64,000 bases of DNA from Euzebya sp051004735 (GTDB taxonomy: Bacteria > Actinomycetota > Nitriliruptoria > Euzebyales > Euzebyaceae), in the NCBI GenBank assembly GCA_051004735.1, contig JBPCKA010000069.1, forward strand, positions 124,001-188,000, given 5' to 3'. The notes under the pieces were generated by a model. That model was not told the DNA's origin and did not search any database. It saw only the letters and a list, made by a program, of their open reading frames with translations. How positions within the stretch are numbered: position 1 is the first letter of the stretch; each line of letters opens with the position of its first letter. A program made the position numbers and the translations under genes. Positions 8,880 to 17,621 of this stretch are shown here, piece after piece.

Positions 8880-9066
8880 TGTCGAACCTGCCCGTCGCTC
8901 TGGAAACCGCGTTGTATCGCGTCGCGCAGGAATCGGTGACCAATGTCTCGCGCCACGCGCAGCACGCGCCCCGCGTTCAGATCGACGTGGTGGGAAACGC
9001 CGAGGACGTGCGGTTGACCATCAGCGACGACGGCAGCCTAGACGTCCCTCCGGTGGCCGCACCGTC
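8880..9066 (+). pseudogene. histidine kinase ATPase-domain fragment (NarL-partner type)
   Basis: One frame contains LPVALETALYRVAQESVTNV followed by SRHAQHA and VRLTISDDG. This is the N-box region of a HATPase_c domain from a HisKA_3-type sensor kinase. Both the dimerisation helix before it and the G1/G2 boxes after it are missing. The frame continues without a stop into the next membrane-protein gene, whose own ATG is at 9119. No cognate response regulator is adjacent. Confidence 0.65.
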
Positions 9067-9118
9067 AAGTTCCACCGCTGACCTGAAGACCCCCATCCCC
9101 GCATTAGGCTCCAATGCC

Positions 9119-9487
9119 ATGACCCGAGCGGACCGTGCACTCGTGGCCATCATCATCGCCGGGCTGGCATACGGCACCGTGATCCACTGGGTCCAGGTGG
9201 CAGACGACTGGCGGGTCGTGCCCGCCGCAGGCGACGCTGCCAACGCGTTCGCGGCGGCCCTCGCCATCATCGACCCCCTGCTGCTTGTCGGGCTCGCGTA
9301 CCCGCGAACACGATCTTCCACGTCAATCCTCACGGCGGCGGTGGTAAGCGGTGACCTGGCGCTCAACTTGTGGGTGTGGTCATTGGTGGGGTCGCCGTGG
9401 CCGCTTGGTGGACTCGTGTCGCCTCTTTTCGGGTTCACCGTTCTCACGGTGGTAGCGGCCTGGCGATTGGGGTCTGCTAGGTTGTAG
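9119..9487 (+). CDS. small four-helix membrane protein, function unknown
   Basis: From the ATG at 9119 the frame encodes 122 residues with about four membrane helices (ALVAIIIAGLAYGTVIHWVQ; AFAAALAIIDPLLLVGLAYP; SILTAAVVSGDLALNLWVW; LVSPLFGFTVLTVVAAWRLG). The longer upstream frame is pseudogene material, so this start was preferred although no strong ribosome binding site is visible. I do not recognise the family. The helices are complete and amphipathic turns are conserved-looking, so it seems intact despite the decayed neighbours. Confidence 0.55.
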   Translation: MTRADRALVAIIIAGLAYGTVIHWVQVADDWRVVPAAGDAANAFAAALAIIDPLLLVGLAYPRTRSSTSILTAAVVSGDLALNLWVWSLVGSPWPLGGLVSPLFGFTVLTVVAAWRLGSARL

Positions 9488-9561
9488 GACATTGTGGATC
9501 TTAGGGAGAGATCGCACGTACCGGGGATTTGATGGGCAACTACCGGCCCTTGCCTCAGTTG

Positions 9562-10197
9562 TCACACCGTCGGGATCTTGACGGCCTGCTCAGTCTGACG
9601 CGTGGCCTCGAAACGTGACTGCAGTCGTCGGGACACCGCCGATACCACACGGCCCAGGCCGTGGCCCAGGATGGCACCGATCAGTGTGTCGCAGGGATAG
9701 TGCACCCCAAGATGGATGCGGGTCATTGGAACCCAGGCCGCAACCAGCGGATAGGGCCATCGGCGGGACGGCAGCGACCGCTTTCCCAGCACCGTCACCA
9801 CCGCAAAGATCACCGCCGAATGACCTGACGGCATGGAGGATCCGATCGGGGGCAGGATATGACGCTCGGTGCTCTCCGATTCATACGGCCGGGGCCGGTC
9901 AAAGGCCTTCTTTGTTTTGTGGGCCACGAACCAGCCCAGGCTCCCGGCCACCAGGACCTCCCCCGCCTCCCATCTGTGGCCCATCCGGTACAGGGTCGCC
10001 GCCGCGCTGACCACCATGAACATGGATCCCAGGTCGGTGGTCGCCCGGGTGATCTCAGTCGACCTGGGAACCACACCGACGGCCGTGCGCACAAGGTCGC
10101 CCAACCGCGCATCGGCGCGGTGTAGCCCGCGATACCCCACTAGCGAACCCGCACTACGTGGCGTCCGGATCAAACGGCGCGTTGCCGGGTACCGCAC
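9562..10197 (-). CDS. PAP2-superfamily membrane phosphatase
   Basis: The product carries the three PAP2 signature blocks: KAFDRPRP (about residues 96-103), PSGHS (about 123), and RIHLGVHYPCD (about 160), with the two catalytic His and the Asp in place. The usual Ser of the third block is Thr here. Such enzymes dephosphorylate lipid phosphates such as undecaprenyl pyrophosphate or phosphatidic acid at the membrane. The longest frame overlaps the 3' end of tatB by 44 nt, so the true start may be one of several later GTG codons. It follows tatB on the same strand and may be co-transcribed with it. Confidence 0.85.
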   Translation of the reverse strand: MRYPATRRLIRTPRSAGSLVGYRGLHRADARLGDLVRTAVGVVPRSTEITRATTDLGSMFMVVSAAATLYRMGHRWEAGEVLVAGSLGWFVAHKTKKAFDRPRPYESESTERHILPPIGSSMPSGHSAVIFAVVTVLGKRSLPSRRWPYPLVAAWVPMTRIHLGVHYPCDTLIGAILGHGLGRVVSAVSRRLQSRFEATRQTEQAVKIPTV

Positions 10198-10567
10198 CGG
10201 CGGCCGTGGGTGACAGATCAGCCATGCCCGGCCCTGACTGCTTCTTGCCTATGGATTCGAAATCGGACTTGGCCTGCCCCAGTTCGGCCTTGACCTCGTT
10301 CAGCGGGCCCATCAGCGCGGTGGCCGCAGTCTTGCGGACATCCTTCAGCGATGTCTGCAGTTCGCGGGCCTCACGGGCAACATCGGCGATGTCCTCGTCC
10401 AGTCCGGCCGCGTCCTTCAGCTCGGACAAGGTCTTGGTGGCCTCACGGCGAATCGCGGCGATGGTCTTGCCGGCGTTGCGTGCCATTCCGGGCAATCGTT
10501 CGGGACCGAAGACGAACAGGGCAATCACGGCCAGCCCCACCATCTCCCAAAATCCCAAACTGCCCAC
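10154..10567 (-). CDS. tatB: Sec-independent translocase component TatB
   Basis: The N-terminal membrane helix, with FWEMVGLAVIALFVFGPERL followed by P, has the TatA/B hinge motif FGPERLP. It is followed by an amphipathic helix (GMARNAGKTIAAIRRE) and a long charged, mainly helical region of about 80 residues, the length expected of TatB rather than TatA. I chose the GTG at 10567 because AAGGAG lies 8 nt upstream; the GTG at 10576 would sit on top of that site. TatB joins TatC in the receptor complex for twin-arginine substrates. Lying directly downstream of htrA matches mycobacteria. tatA and tatC are not in the window. Confidence 0.88.
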   Translation of the reverse strand: MGSLGFWEMVGLAVIALFVFGPERLPGMARNAGKTIAAIRREATKTLSELKDAAGLDEDIADVAREARELQTSLKDVRKTAATALMGPLNEVKAELGQAKSDFESIGKKQSGPGMADLSPTAAGAVPGNAPFDPDAT

Positions 10568-10587
10568 GGCAACCACTCCTTGCGCTT

Positions 10588-11796
10588 TCAGCGGTCAGTG
10601 GCGTCGACCAACGTGACCTGCGCGATCTGCACCGCGTTGCCTCGAATGTAGCGAACTTCGATGGTAGCGCCCACTCCTGCACCGCGGACGGCTTGAATCA
10701 CATCAGCCATGGTCCTCACCCCACCGGTATTCACGGCCACCACCACATCACCCGCGTTCAGACCCGCCTGCGCCGCCGGTGTGCCTGGCTGGACGTCCTC
10801 GACCAGCGCACCACCTTCGATCCCGAGTTCCTCGGCGCGCGACGCCCGGACCGTGCTGCCTGACAACCCGAGGAAGGGGGTGGGCACCCGACCCTCTGCG
10901 ATCAGGCTGGCCACGACATCGGTCACGATGCCCACCGGTATGGCGAAGCCGACCTCACCGCCCAGGTCCTCGCCCAGCATCGCCGAGTTGATACCAAGCA
11001 GCCGACCCTGGCCATCCACCAAGGGTCCTCCCGAATTTCCGGGGTTGATGCCCGCGTCGGTCTGTAGGACGCCGGGCAGCCTCACCAACTCGCCATCCAC
11101 CCCACGCAGGTCGATGGGTCGGTCAACGGCGCTGATGACCCCCGCGGTCACCGAGCCGTTCAAGCCGAACGGCGAACCCACGACCACGGCCAACTGCCCG
11201 ATCATGATTTCTCTGGGGTCAGCAAGCGTGATCGGGGGATGGTCGGTCTCCTCCACCTCGATCACGGCCAGATCGCTATTCGGGTCGCTGCCGACCAGGC
11301 TGGCCGGCACCCGCGAGCCGTCAGCGAAGGTGACCGAGATTCCTGTCACCCCGGCAACCACATGGTGGTTGGTGACGATGTGCCCCTGGTCATCGATGAC
11401 CACTCCCGAGGCGTTTCCCGTACCTCCCTCGCCAATGCCTCGCACATCAACCCGCACGACCGACGGCAGCACCACCGCCGCGACACTCGACACGCGATCC
11501 GTCGACTCGGCCACAGGCAGGGAGGGGGAGGACTGCGGGGACCACAGGCTGACCGCGGCGATTCCGGCCAGCACGCCGACCAGACCAGCGACGGCGGCAA
11601 CCATCCCGACCACGCGCAGCGGCACCCCGGGTCGGACACGATCATGCGGCGACGGTTGCGGCATCCTCTCAAGAGTGCCCTGTCCACCTGCCTGCGCAGA
11701 GGCAGCGACGCCGAGCGCCCGGCGTATGGCCGGTCGGGCTCCCCGGCTTGGTGGCGCCGACAGATCGCCCGAGGTGGACCCGTATCCGTTGGACAT
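10588..11796 (-). CDS. htrA: HtrA/DegP-type membrane serine protease with PDZ domain
   Basis: The 402-aa protein has a cytosolic N-terminal tail of about 60 residues and one membrane helix (VGMVAAVAGLVGVLAGIAAV). A trypsin-like domain follows with the triad His in TNHHVVAG, Asp in SDLAVIEV and Ser in INPGNSGGPLV. The C-terminal PDZ domain spans about 310-400 (GGALVEDVQPGTPAAQAGL, DVVVAVNTG). This is the layout of membrane-anchored actinobacterial HtrA, a periplasm-side envelope quality-control protease. tatB follows 20 bp downstream, so the two are probably one transcript. The sigE/rseA genes that precede htrA in mycobacteria are not present. Confidence 0.93.
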   Translation of the reverse strand: MSNGYGSTSGDLSAPPSRGARPAIRRALGVAASAQAGGQGTLERMPQPSPHDRVRPGVPLRVVGMVAAVAGLVGVLAGIAAVSLWSPQSSPSLPVAESTDRVSSVAAVVLPSVVRVDVRGIGEGGTGNASGVVIDDQGHIVTNHHVVAGVTGISVTFADGSRVPASLVGSDPNSDLAVIEVEETDHPPITLADPREIMIGQLAVVVGSPFGLNGSVTAGVISAVDRPIDLRGVDGELVRLPGVLQTDAGINPGNSGGPLVDGQGRLLGINSAMLGEDLGGEVGFAIPVGIVTDVVASLIAEGRVPTPFLGLSGSTVRASRAEELGIEGGALVEDVQPGTPAAQAGLNAGDVVVAVNTGGVRTMADVIQAVRGAGVGATIEVRYIRGNAVQIAQVTLVDATDR

Positions 11797-11880
11797 GGCG
11801 ACAGCCTATGACGGTGTCCCGCGACCCGACCGATTGCCTGGGGTCAGGGGCGCCCGCAGCCGGTATCGTGCCGACCACCC

Positions 11881-12189
11881 ATGATCCTCATCGTTGTCGT
11901 CGCTGTCGCACTGGGTGGCCTGCTGGTCTGGGCGTTGTACGCCGAGCAGGTTCCTCCCCGCGGTCGTACCCGTCCGCTGTCCCTGCCGGTATCGGCAACG
12001 GGCGAGGATGTCAGACGACATGACTTCCCCCTGGTGCTGGCCGGGTATGACCCCAAATGGGTCGATGCCCATCTGCGCAATGTCGCAGCCATCCTTGACC
12101 GTGCCCGACTGGATCTGGCCGCACAGCGCTCCGTTGATGCGGCATCCGCTGAAGTTGTGACGTTAGGCTCTGTGCTCGATGACGTATGA
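11881..12189 (+). CDS. small DivIVA-domain membrane protein
   Basis: The 102-aa product has an N-terminal membrane helix (ILIVVVAVALGGLLVWALYA), a short linker, and one DivIVA-type motif around residues 47-65: DFPLVLAGYDPKWVDAHL matches the FPxVLRGYDxxEVDxFL pattern. A short coiled-coil stretch follows. The long coiled coil of full DivIVA/Wag31 is absent, so this is a mini-DivIVA of the kind annotated as DivIVA domain-containing in actinobacteria. Its 3' end overlaps the next gene by 11 nt, implying coupled translation and a role linked to the envelope cluster that follows. Confidence 0.75.
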   Translation: MILIVVVAVALGGLLVWALYAEQVPPRGRTRPLSLPVSATGEDVRRHDFPLVLAGYDPKWVDAHLRNVAAILDRARLDLAAQRSVDAASAEVVTLGSVLDDV

Positions 12190-13288
12190 GGGTGGGTCCC
12201 GGGGGCTCCCACGGGGATGGTCCGGACCGCCGCCCTCGGGGGGTTCGCCGCCGCCCGCACCACCGGGACCAGCACCACCGGGACCGGCACCACCGGGACC
12301 GGCACCACCGGGACCTCCACAACCGCCGCCGCCGGCACCACCCCTCCCACCTCGACCAGCACCGCCCCTGATCGACACCGCCACCGCGCCCACCCGCCCG
12401 GCGTATGACCTGCAGAGCGGCGTGATCGAATTTCGCCCCCTGCAGTTCACCGACATCCTTGACGGATCCTTCGCCCTGTTCCGCTCCAGCCTGCGGGTGA
12501 TGGTGCCAGTGGTCCTGCTGGTCATGGCTCCCGTCCAACTGGTGGCTGCCTTCGCCCAACGCGAGGCCCTGTCCTTCGGTTTCACCGGGATCCTTGACGA
12601 TCCCACCGCCGCTGATGCGCTGCTGGGGTCCGGCGGGGTCACCGCCGGACTACTGATCAGCCTGGCGGTGCAGATGCTGATCGCCCCCATTCTGGCAGGG
12701 GTCCTGGTCCACATCGCCGGTGCCCACATGTTCGGACGCCAGGTCACCATGCGACAGGCCGTCCTGGCCACACTGGGCAAGTCCGGTTGGCTGGTCGGTG
12801 CCTACCTGCTGATCGGCCTGGTCCGAGTGCTGTTGCTGGGATTGGCGTTCCTGGCCTTCGCGGCGGGATCCGCGGTGGGTGTCACGGTGCTGATCGTGTT
12901 GGGAGCAGCCGTGTTCGTGGGGTTGACGCCGTTGTTCGCCGTCATCACCCCGGCGATCATGCTCGAGTCGGTGGCCCCGGTCGCTGCGATCCGTCATGCC
13001 ATCACGTTGGCCCAGGGCGCGTATTGGCGGGTTGCAGGCGTCATGCTGGGTACCTCCTTCGTCTTCAACCTGTTAGCCCTGCTGCTGGCCGGCATCCCCA
13101 ACGTCATCGGAGTGGTGGGCGGGCTGGGATTCGGCTGGGTCTTGGTCGGGCTGGCAAGCGTGCTGTCGCAACTGATCGTCGCCCCCCTGAACGCCAGCGC
13201 GATGGTGCTGCTGCACGCCGACCTGCAGATGCGCCAGGAGGGCATGGACTTCGACGTGGTCCTGGGACGAATGGCGGTTCCTGCGTGA
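12179..13288 (+). CDS. multi-pass membrane protein with Pro-rich N terminus (DUF7847/GDPD-membrane-domain type)
   Basis: Residues 1-65 are a Pro/Gly tract with PAPPGP repeats. After IEFRPLQFTDILDGSFALFR, about six membrane segments follow, in the pattern of the glycerophosphodiester phosphodiesterase membrane domain, though no phosphodiesterase domain is present. The start overlaps the DivIVA-like gene by 11 nt, and the stop shares bases with the GTG of the DUF4129 gene (GTGA), so the cluster is one operon. The Pro-rich tail probably lies in the cytoplasm and could bind a partner. Confidence 0.75.
   Translation: MTYEGGSRGLPRGWSGPPPSGGSPPPAPPGPAPPGPAPPGPAPPGPPQPPPPAPPLPPRPAPPLIDTATAPTRPAYDLQSGVIEFRPLQFTDILDGSFALFRSSLRVMVPVVLLVMAPVQLVAAFAQREALSFGFTGILDDPTAADALLGSGGVTAGLLISLAVQMLIAPILAGVLVHIAGAHMFGRQVTMRQAVLATLGKSGWLVGAYLLIGLVRVLLLGLAFLAFAAGSAVGVTVLIVLGAAVFVGLTPLFAVITPAIMLESVAPVAAIRHAITLAQGAYWRVAGVMLGTSFVFNLLALLLAGIPNVIGVVGGLGFGWVLVGLASVLSQLIVAPLNASAMVLLHADLQMRQEGMDFDVVLGRMAVPA
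12254..12330 (+). repeat. in-gene Pro-rich tandem repeat (PAPPGP units)
   Basis: Repeats of CACCACCGGGACCGG-like units encode successive A-P-P-G-P residues in the N-terminal tail of the membrane protein. The unit is 15 nt, with at least four near-identical copies. Copy number may vary between strains by slippage. Confidence 0.7.
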
Positions 13289-13926
13289 ACCTGCTGTGGG
13301 CCCAGCCTGCCGACCCCGATGAGATCCGACGCGTCACCGAACAAGTGCTGTCCCAGGCGGACTATCAGGCCGCCGGTGGGCCCTCGCTGTTGGATCAGCT
13401 GATCAACTACCTTCTGGAGCAGGTCGGACGATTACTGCTGCGCTTCGACACGGGCGGTGGTCCGGGGTCCATCGTCGCGGCCTTGGTACTGATCGGGGCC
13501 GTCGTTGGCCTGGTCATCGGTGTCGCGGTGCTGATCCGGCGGCTGCGACGCTCCGACACCCTCCCGACGGTGGTCACCGGTCCGATCGGCCGCGATCCCG
13601 TCTCGTGGGCTGCGGAAGCCGAACGCCACGAACGCGAGGGCAACCTTCGCCAGGCACTGCGCTGTCGCTATCGCGAGACGCTGGCCCGGTTGGCGGCGGC
13701 CAACCTGATTGATGAGATCCCGGGCCGCACCACCGGTGAGTATCTACGCGCCGTGAGGCGTGCCGTGCCTGCGGCCGGGGATCCCTTCGAATCCTTCACG
13801 CGACGGTTCGAGGAGACCTGGTACGGCGGCCGTGAAGTCGATGCTGCGCTGCTGTCCGACATCACCGGGTTTCAGGAGACGGTCATCCACAGCGCTTTGG
13901 GCCGTCGCAGGGTCGGTATGTCGTGA
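13285..13926 (+). CDS. DUF4129-domain membrane protein
   Basis: The start is the GTG that overlaps the previous stop by four bases. The 213-aa protein has an N-terminal amphipathic part, one central membrane helix (SIVAALVLIGAVVGLVIGVA) and a cytosolic C-terminal domain. That domain reads AEAERHEREGNLRQALRCRY, RTTGEYLRA and FESFTRRFEETWYGGRE, the DUF4129 signature. These proteins regularly sit beside MoxR and DUF58 genes. Its 3' end overlaps the DUF4350 gene by 4 nt. Confidence 0.85.
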   Translation: MNLLWAQPADPDEIRRVTEQVLSQADYQAAGGPSLLDQLINYLLEQVGRLLLRFDTGGGPGSIVAALVLIGAVVGLVIGVAVLIRRLRRSDTLPTVVTGPIGRDPVSWAAEAERHEREGNLRQALRCRYRETLARLAAANLIDEIPGRTTGEYLRAVRRAVPAAGDPFESFTRRFEETWYGGREVDAALLSDITGFQETVIHSALGRRRVGMS

Positions 13927-15134
13927 CCGCCACCAGCGTGCCGCGTCCACTCCTCAGCGATCGCTCCCGCGACCGCAGACGACTGCTGTGGCGCTATGGG
14001 GTGGGGATCGCCATCGTGGTCCTACTGATCCTGGCGATCGGTCCGCGCGGTTCCTCCGGTCCACCGCTTGACCCGCGTTCGACCGGGCCGCTGGGCACAC
14101 GTGGGATCGTCGATGTCCTGGGTGCACTGGGGGCAGACGTCAGCGTGACCAGCGCACTGCCCGAGACTGATGACACCACCATCCTGGTCATCACCGACAA
14201 CCTGACTGACGAACAACGCACCGACGTGCAGGACTGGGTCCAGGGCGGGGGACGCCTGATCCTGGCCGATCCCTTCAGTGAGTTGGCTCCTGAACTGCTG
14301 GGTGTGGCCAGCATCGCGTTCACCGAACCGTCCATCGAACCCGACTGCGCAGATCCGGCCGTCGAAGGAGTGCAACGAGTGGCGGTGTCCAGCAGTTTTG
14401 TCTTCGAACTGCCAGCAGGTGGCACCGGCTGTTTTCCGCGCAACGACGGATTCTGGATGGTGCGTGGTCCCCAGGGCCAGGGTGAGTTGATCACCATCGG
14501 CGGGCCGTTCACGTTGACCAACGAACTGCTGGACGACCAGGACACCTCGGTCTTCCTGGTCAACCTGCTGAGTCCACAGCCGGGCGGCCGGGTTCGCGTG
14601 CTGACCAGCGACGACCCGACTGACACGCCGGAGAGTCTGACCGACCTGCTACCGGATCAGGTGGCGCTGGCGCTGTTGCAGATTCCGCTGGCGTGGCTGG
14701 CACTGGTGTGGTGGCGCGGGCGGCGTCACGGCAAACCGGTCAGTGAGGTCACCCCAGTGCGGATCGAGGCCGCCGAGACCACGGTCGCGGTGGGCAACCT
14801 GCTGTACCGGGCCGGCCGGGCAGCCGACGCCGCTGCCATCATCCGCGCCCAGGTGCACCGCGAGTTGCTGCGGCGGCTGGGACTGACCGATATGGCCGAC
14901 CCACAGACCTTCATCGCCATCGCCGCCCATCGAACCGACCTTGACCCCCAGACCCTGCACCAGTTGCTGTTGGCGCCGCTGCCCGACACCGATCAAGGCC
15001 TGACCCGCTTCGCCAACACCGCGGCACACGTCATCGGGGGCATCCGCCAACGGCGGACCGCGGACCCCAACGATGGCAGCACTGCTCGACCAGGACCTTC
15101 GACCCCCACCCACACAGGAGCACCAACCTCGTGA
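13923..15134 (+). CDS. DUF4350-domain membrane protein
   Basis: This GTG start is translationally coupled to the DUF4129 gene. One helix near residues 25-42 (YGVGIAIVVLLILAIG) is followed by an extracytoplasmic GATase-like DUF4350 domain: DPRSTGPLGTRGIVDVLGAL, then ILVITDNLTDEQRTDVQDWV and GGRLILADPFSELAPELLG. A second helix (LALLQIPLAWLALVWWRGRR) leads to a cytosolic helical domain of about 110 residues. The 403-aa length is usual for the family. It is a conserved component of MoxR/DUF58 loci and its biochemical role is unknown. The tail ends in a Pro/Thr-rich stretch. Confidence 0.85.
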   Translation: MTATSVPRPLLSDRSRDRRRLLWRYGVGIAIVVLLILAIGPRGSSGPPLDPRSTGPLGTRGIVDVLGALGADVSVTSALPETDDTTILVITDNLTDEQRTDVQDWVQGGGRLILADPFSELAPELLGVASIAFTEPSIEPDCADPAVEGVQRVAVSSSFVFELPAGGTGCFPRNDGFWMVRGPQGQGELITIGGPFTLTNELLDDQDTSVFLVNLLSPQPGGRVRVLTSDDPTDTPESLTDLLPDQVALALLQIPLAWLALVWWRGRRHGKPVSEVTPVRIEAAETTVAVGNLLYRAGRAADAAAIIRAQVHRELLRRLGLTDMADPQTFIAIAAHRTDLDPQTLHQLLLAPLPDTDQGLTRFANTAAHVIGGIRQRRTADPNDGSTARPGPSTPTHTGAPTS

Positions 15135-16180
15135 GCGATCCCCGCTACCCATCCCAGCCGCCACCATCCCCGCCCGGCGCGCCCGCGTCCGAGCCCGGCC
15201 CGGCGGGCCCCGCACCAGGTCCGGACCCCCGCGCAGCAATTATCGCGGTTCGCGACGAGGTAGCGAAGGTCGTGGTGGGTCAGGACGGGGCGGTCAGCGG
15301 GCTGCTGACCGCCTTGCTGGTCCGCGGGCATGTGCTGCTTGAGGGGGTGCCGGGCACCGCGAAGACCCTGATGGTCTCGGCCTTGGCGGCGGCTCTTGAC
15401 CTTGACACGGCACGTGTCCAGTTCACGCCTGACCTGATGCCATCAGACGTGTTGGGCCAAAGTGTCTATGACGCCCAGGCCACCTCGCTTGAAGGCGCGT
15501 TCCGTTTCCGCCAGGGCCCGGTCTTCACCAACCTGTTGCTGGCCGACGAGATCAACAGGACCCCACCGCGAACCCAGGCCGCGTTGCTTGAGGCCATGGA
15601 AGAACGGCGAGTCACCGTGGAAGGCACCCCGTTGGACCTTCCCTCCCCGTTCCTGGTGGTGGCCACCCAGAATCCCGTTGAATACGAGGGAACCTATCCG
15701 CTTCCCGAGGCCCAACTGGACCGATTCCTGTTCAAGCTGATCGTGGGATATCCCTCCGCCCATGAGGAGCAGACGGTGCTGACCCGTCATGACGGCGGCA
15801 TGAATCCCCATGATCTGCGAGGAAGCGGGGTGAAAGCGGTGGCCGGCGCGGAGGAGCTGATGAGTGCTCGCATCCAGGTGGAAAAGCTACGAACCGACCC
15901 AGCCGTCGTGGCCTACATCGTCGCGCTGAGTGAGGCCAGTCGCCAGTCGCCGTCCCTGACACTGGGAGTCAGCCCGCGTGGATCCACGATGCTGCTGAAG
16001 GCGGCCAAGGCGTGGGCGTGGCTGTCGGGGCGAACCTACGTCACGCCTGACGATGTCCAGGCCATGGCCCTGCCGGCCCTGCGACACCGCGTCCAGGTCC
16101 GACCTGATGTCGAGCTTGAGGGAGGCGACGCCGACTCCGTGCTGCAGGGCATCCTGGCAGCCGTGGCGGTGCCACGATGA
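15131..16180 (+). CDS. MoxR-family AAA+ ATPase
   Basis: The GTG overlaps the preceding TGA. After a Pro-rich first 35 residues, the AAA_3 core shows Walker A GVPGTAKT (about 75-82), Walker B LLADEINR (about 139), sensor 1 VVATQNPVEYEGTYPLPEAQ and the arginine finger in AQLDRF. The C-terminal lid is intact (PRGSTMLLKAAKAWAWLSGR). MoxR ATPases act as chaperone-like remodelers of VWA or DUF58 partners; the DUF58 gene begins one base after this stop. Confidence 0.93.
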   Translation: MSDPRYPSQPPPSPPGAPASEPGPAGPAPGPDPRAAIIAVRDEVAKVVVGQDGAVSGLLTALLVRGHVLLEGVPGTAKTLMVSALAAALDLDTARVQFTPDLMPSDVLGQSVYDAQATSLEGAFRFRQGPVFTNLLLADEINRTPPRTQAALLEAMEERRVTVEGTPLDLPSPFLVVATQNPVEYEGTYPLPEAQLDRFLFKLIVGYPSAHEEQTVLTRHDGGMNPHDLRGSGVKAVAGAEELMSARIQVEKLRTDPAVVAYIVALSEASRQSPSLTLGVSPRGSTMLLKAAKAWAWLSGRTYVTPDDVQAMALPALRHRVQVRPDVELEGGDADSVLQGILAAVAVPR

Positions 16181-16181
16181 G

Positions 16182-17621
16182 ATGGTCCAGACTCTGATAC
16201 CGCCGACCCCGGCGCGAATGGCGCCCGACCCCGGATTGCCGCGGGTGCCGACCACCCGCGCGTGGCCTGTTCCGACCTGGCGCCTGGCCGCAGGTCTGCT
16301 GGTGGTCGCCGTGATTCTGCTGCCGTTCGGCACCGGCGCGGCTGCGGTCTGGGCAGTCGGCAACCTGGTGGTGATCGGGCTGGCGGTGTTGGATCTGACC
16401 CTGGCGCCCTCTCCGGCCACTCTGGGCCTACGACGTCAAGTCGAGCCTGTCATGGTGATCGACACCGGTGCCCCGCTGCGCTGGAACGTGCAGAACTCGG
16501 CCGGCCGGGCGGTCACCGTGGACCTCGCCGACGCGCTGGCCGGATCCCTAAGGGTAACTGATCGTCGTGCACGGATGCGGGTGCCCTCCCGTGGTCAGGC
16601 GTTCGCCGACCGTGTGGTGACCCCGGCCCGACGGGGCCGAATCCAGTTGGGTCTGGTAACCGTGCGCGTCCACGGTCCGCTGGGCCTGATGATGCGACAG
16701 GCCGAGTGCGACCTGACCGCGCAGGTGAGCGTCCACCCGGCCTTCCCCAGCCGCAATGACGCAGAGTTGGCACTGCAACAGGCCAGGCGGCAGGCCGAGG
16801 GTCTGCGAACGGTGCGGTTGCGTGGACAGGGAACCGATTTTGAGTCCCTGCGTGACTACACGCCCGACGATGAGACCCGGCGCATCGACTGGGCTGCCAC
16901 CGCCCGGGCCCTCAAACCCATCGTTCGGACCTACCGGGCCGAGCGCAACCAGCAGGTCTTGATCCTGCTGGACCACGGCAGAACGATGGCCGGACGCATG
17001 GGACGGGTGCCTGTGGACGATGGTGGCAGGGACGGGCACCCCTCCCGGGCCGCGATCGCTCCGCGCCTGGAACACGCAATGGATGCGGTGATGGCGCTGA
17101 CCCGGGTCGCCACCGGAATGGGCGACCGGGTCGGCCTGGTCACCTTCAGCGATGTCGTGGGAGCCTCGGTGCCCCCGCGTACCGGCTCGGCCCAGTTGAC
17201 CCGCGTGGTGCAGACACTGGCTGACGTCGACGTGGACCTTGTCGAACCCGACTACCGAGCCGCGTTCGCCGAAGCCTTGGTTCGCTATCGTCGGCGTGCA
17301 CTGGTGGTGGTGTTGACCGACCTGGCTGCGGCTCCGGTCACCGAGTCGTTGGTGCCTGCCGTGGGGCTGCTCAGTCGGCGGCACCTGCTGCTCATCGCCT
17401 CACCCGTCGACCCGACCGTTCAGGAGTGGACGCGTCGACCTCCACGTGACGCGGCGGGTTCCTATCGCATGGCCGCCGCCCTGCGCGGCGACGCCGACCG
17501 TCGGCGCGCGGCTGGTCTGCTCAGGCGCACCGGCGCACAGGTGGTGGATGCGCCACCGCAGCGCCTCCCGTTACGGCTGATCGATGCCTACCTGGACCTG
17601 AAGTCGGCCGGTCGGCTGTAG
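16182..17621 (+). CDS. DUF58-family protein, MoxR partner
   Basis: I start at the ATG at 16182, just after the moxR stop; the longer frame is moxR sequence read in another frame. Two adjacent membrane helices (about 30-65) are followed by a beta domain. The DUF58 signature, with LRDYTPDDETRRIDWAATAR near residue 230, comes next, and then a VWA-like fold (QQVLILLDHGRTMAG, a degenerate MIDAS, and RALVVVLTDLAAAP). The family is always coupled with MoxR ATPases and is thought to act in envelope or stress functions. The 3' end overlaps the convergent spoIIM-like gene by 51 nt. Confidence 0.9.
   Translation: MVQTLIPPTPARMAPDPGLPRVPTTRAWPVPTWRLAAGLLVVAVILLPFGTGAAAVWAVGNLVVIGLAVLDLTLAPSPATLGLRRQVEPVMVIDTGAPLRWNVQNSAGRAVTVDLADALAGSLRVTDRRARMRVPSRGQAFADRVVTPARRGRIQLGLVTVRVHGPLGLMMRQAECDLTAQVSVHPAFPSRNDAELALQQARRQAEGLRTVRLRGQGTDFESLRDYTPDDETRRIDWAATARALKPIVRTYRAERNQQVLILLDHGRTMAGRMGRVPVDDGGRDGHPSRAAIAPRLEHAMDAVMALTRVATGMGDRVGLVTFSDVVGASVPPRTGSAQLTRVVQTLADVDVDLVEPDYRAAFAEALVRYRRRALVVVLTDLAAAPVTESLVPAVGLLSRRHLLLIASPVDPTVQEWTRRPPRDAAGSYRMAAALRGDADRRRAAGLLRRTGAQVVDAPPQRLPLRLIDAYLDLKSAGRL

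Noticed and set aside
12787..13284. N-terminal extension of the DUF4129 frame
   Set aside because: This part overlaps the membrane-protein gene in another frame and has no family similarity; the coupled GTG at 13285 is the natural start.
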